Shown here piece after piece: positions 45,521 through 46,825 of a DNA stretch of 46,825 nucleotides. The stretch is from Rickettsiales bacterium (GTDB lineage: Bacteria > Pseudomonadota > Alphaproteobacteria > Rickettsiales > JABIRX01). The stretch's first letter is position 1. Each line of letters begins with the position of its first letter. The notes below the pieces were generated by a model. It made no database searches. It saw only the letters and a list, made by a program, of their open reading frames with translations, and was not told the DNA's origin. The stretch covers positions 1-46,825 of the forward strand of contig JABJMA010000002.1 in the NCBI GenBank assembly GCA_018659605.1. The letters run 5' to 3'. The position numbers were made by a program, and so were the translations under genes.

Positions 45521-46825
45521 TTAATAACTATATCTAGACCAACCATCTAAGTAATATTGTAGTAAGGCTGGTTTATCTAACATGTTAATTTCTAACTCAT
45601 GCTCATCAACCATAATATCTTTATCAAAGATAAATAGCTTCGCGTAATTATTTTGATCAATAAATTTAGTAGGAACATTAATTTCAATATCAGAAATTAA
45701 TTTCATTCCAGATTTACTGGCAACAACAAAACCCCAGTCACCAAATGATGGTATTTCGGTGTGATAAGGTAAAACCGTACTAAAACCAGATGCACTTATT
45801 GTTTTTTTGATACTCCAAAAAGCTTTAGTCGCAAAATATGGGCTAGTTGCTTGAGTTACTAACACACCATTATACTTAAGACGCTTCTTTAATAACTTGT
45901 AAAACTGCTTGCTGTAAAGCCTTGATAATACAGTATTGTTAGGATCTGGCAAATCGCAGATTATAAAATCAAAAACTTGTTTACTATCCTTAAGATAAGT
46001 AAAAGCATCATCAATAATGATTGATAGTTTTGATGAGTTTAAGCTTTGTTCGTTCAGTCGTGATAAATATCTATTTTCCCTAGCTAGATCTATAATAGTT
46101 TTATCTAAATCTATTAACGTAATATTTTCAATTTCTGGATATTTAAGCAATTCTCTAATCGCTAACCCATCTCCAGCTCCAAGCAATAATACATTTTTAA
46201 CCGGCCGATTATGTAAAGCAATTGGCACATGGATAAGTGATTCATGATAACGGTATTCATCCAAAGATGAAAATTGCAGATTACCATCTAAGAACAACCT
46301 TATATCATCCCTATCCTTGGTTAATATAATTTTTTGATATTTGGATTGTTTACTAAAAATTATCCTATCTTCATATAATTGATTATCCCAGTGACTTAAC
46401 ATAATGTTTGAATAAAAAATCATCAATAACAACAAAGCCGTGGATAATATCGCTGCTATGGTTAAGCGTCTAGGTTTGATAATCTGCTCTTTAAAAAACC
46501 ATAACACGACAAAGCCTATGGACATATTGACCAAACCAAAAATCAATGAAGATTGGTATATGCCAAATAAAGGTAACAATATAAACGGAAATGAAATTGT
46601 CGCAATTAATGCACCTAAATAATCAAGTGATAAGATATTAGCAATATTGATATTTAATTTGTGATAAGACTCCATTAATCTTGTCAGGAAAGGTATTTCT
46701 AAACCAATGAGGAATCCTATTAGAATAGTAAAAAACAAATAAAACCAAATAAATGACTCTGTATATGCATAAGAAAAATATAAGAACGGAATGCTTAAAC
46801 CACCAAGCAAACCTAAAGATATCTC
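45521..46825 (-). CDS. Membrane-anchored spermidine-synthase-like protein, 5' end outside the window
   Basis: The frame is open from the right edge to the stop at 45521 (about 434 residues seen); a TTG at 46810 is inside the membrane part and is not a real start. The visible N-terminal part has several hydrophobic segments (up to about residue 135). Then follows a soluble spermidine-synthase-type domain: YHESLIHVP, the SAM-type loop VLLLGAGDGLAIRELLKY, an acidic end of the next strand in LIDLDKTII, and IICDLPDPNN. Such proteins (N-terminal membrane domain plus spermidine synthase) are widespread, but their reaction is not well established; aminopropyl transfer is the family expectation. Confidence 0.85.
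   Translation of the reverse strand, partial: EISLGLLGGLSIPFLYFSYAYTESFIWFYLFFTILIGFLIGLEIPFLTRLMESYHKLNINIANILSLDYLGALIATISFPFILLPLFGIYQSSLIFGLVNMSIGFVVLWFFKEQIIKPRRLTIAAILSTALLLLMIFYSNIMLSHWDNQLYEDRIIFSKQSKYQKIILTKDRDDIRLFLDGNLQFSSLDEYRYHESLIHVPIALHNRPVKNVLLLGAGDGLAIRELLKYPEIENITLIDLDKTIIDLARENRYLSRLNEQSLNSSKLSIIIDDAFTYLKDSKQVFDFIICDLPDPNNTVLSRLYSKQFYKLLKKRLKYNGVLVTQATSPYFATKAFWSIKKTISASGFSTVLPYHTEIPSFGDWGFVVASKSGMKLISDIEINVPTKFIDQNNYAKLFIFDKDIMVDEHELEINMLDKPALLQYYLDGWSRYSY

Overview
The window looks like a piece of the chromosome of an AT-rich, host-associated alphaproteobacterium, most likely of the Rickettsiales or a similar intracellular lineage. The reasons are the low GC content, A-rich coding strands, an ankyrin-repeat protein, several large proteins with no recognisable family, decayed genes, and long non-coding stretches set among ordinary housekeeping genes. 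It is not a Rickettsia-type minimal metabolism: it carries purB, pyrB, pyrD and bioA, so at least parts of purine, pyrimidine and biotin synthesis are present. I cannot name the genus from sequence alone.

Layout. 1-7582 (minus strand): purB (cut by the left edge), lpdA, sucB, rpoD and dnaG, that is a TCA-cycle dehydrogenase pair next to the primase/sigma-70 pair. Two GTAG-headed palindromic repeats sit between purB/lpdA and lpdA/sucB, and a GC-richer, strongly base-paired segment lies between sucB and rpoD. 7698-18892 (plus strand): an ABC-2 permease, def, a HAD hydrolase, argS, a SPOR protein, nagZ, an ankyrin protein, a TPR membrane protein, a YejB-type permease, ybaB, recR, a carboxylesterase, and a 469-residue protein whose only recognisable feature is a CX5R phosphatase-like loop. 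18916-21727: a RatA/COQ10-type protein, acetyl-CoA synthetase and the C-terminal stump of a HlyD-type secretion adaptor. 21729-24728: a 999-residue protein of unknown function with a run of ten lysines. 25133-30607: a TPR lipoprotein-like/secreted protein, pilT and pyrB in one tight minus-strand cluster, pyrD on the plus strand, and two prepilin-like proteins. 30755-33426: two adjacent unknown proteins that share a repeat centred on DAA-x-ALSGG. 33453-36507: recJ and, divergently, bioA.

36508-42600 is the degraded part. It begins with about 3 kb of extremely AT-rich DNA with no gene, in which the plus strand changes from A-rich to T-rich near 38.3 kb. This is followed by a PIN-domain protein, 700 bp of decayed sequence, a TrmA/RumA-family RNA methyltransferase that has lost the expected catalytic cysteine, a broken second copy of the PIN gene, and a third GTAG-headed repeat. 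The right end carries an RhlE-type DEAD-box helicase, the protein AMPylase SelO, and a membrane-anchored spermidine-synthase-like protein cut by the right edge.

Points most worth following are the ALSGG-repeat protein pair, the CX5R protein, the cysteine-less methyltransferase, the dispersed GTAG-headed repeats with one bordering the truncated PIN pseudogene, and the structured non-coding segment beside rpoD. No rRNA, convincing tRNA, CRISPR array or intact insertion sequence was seen.
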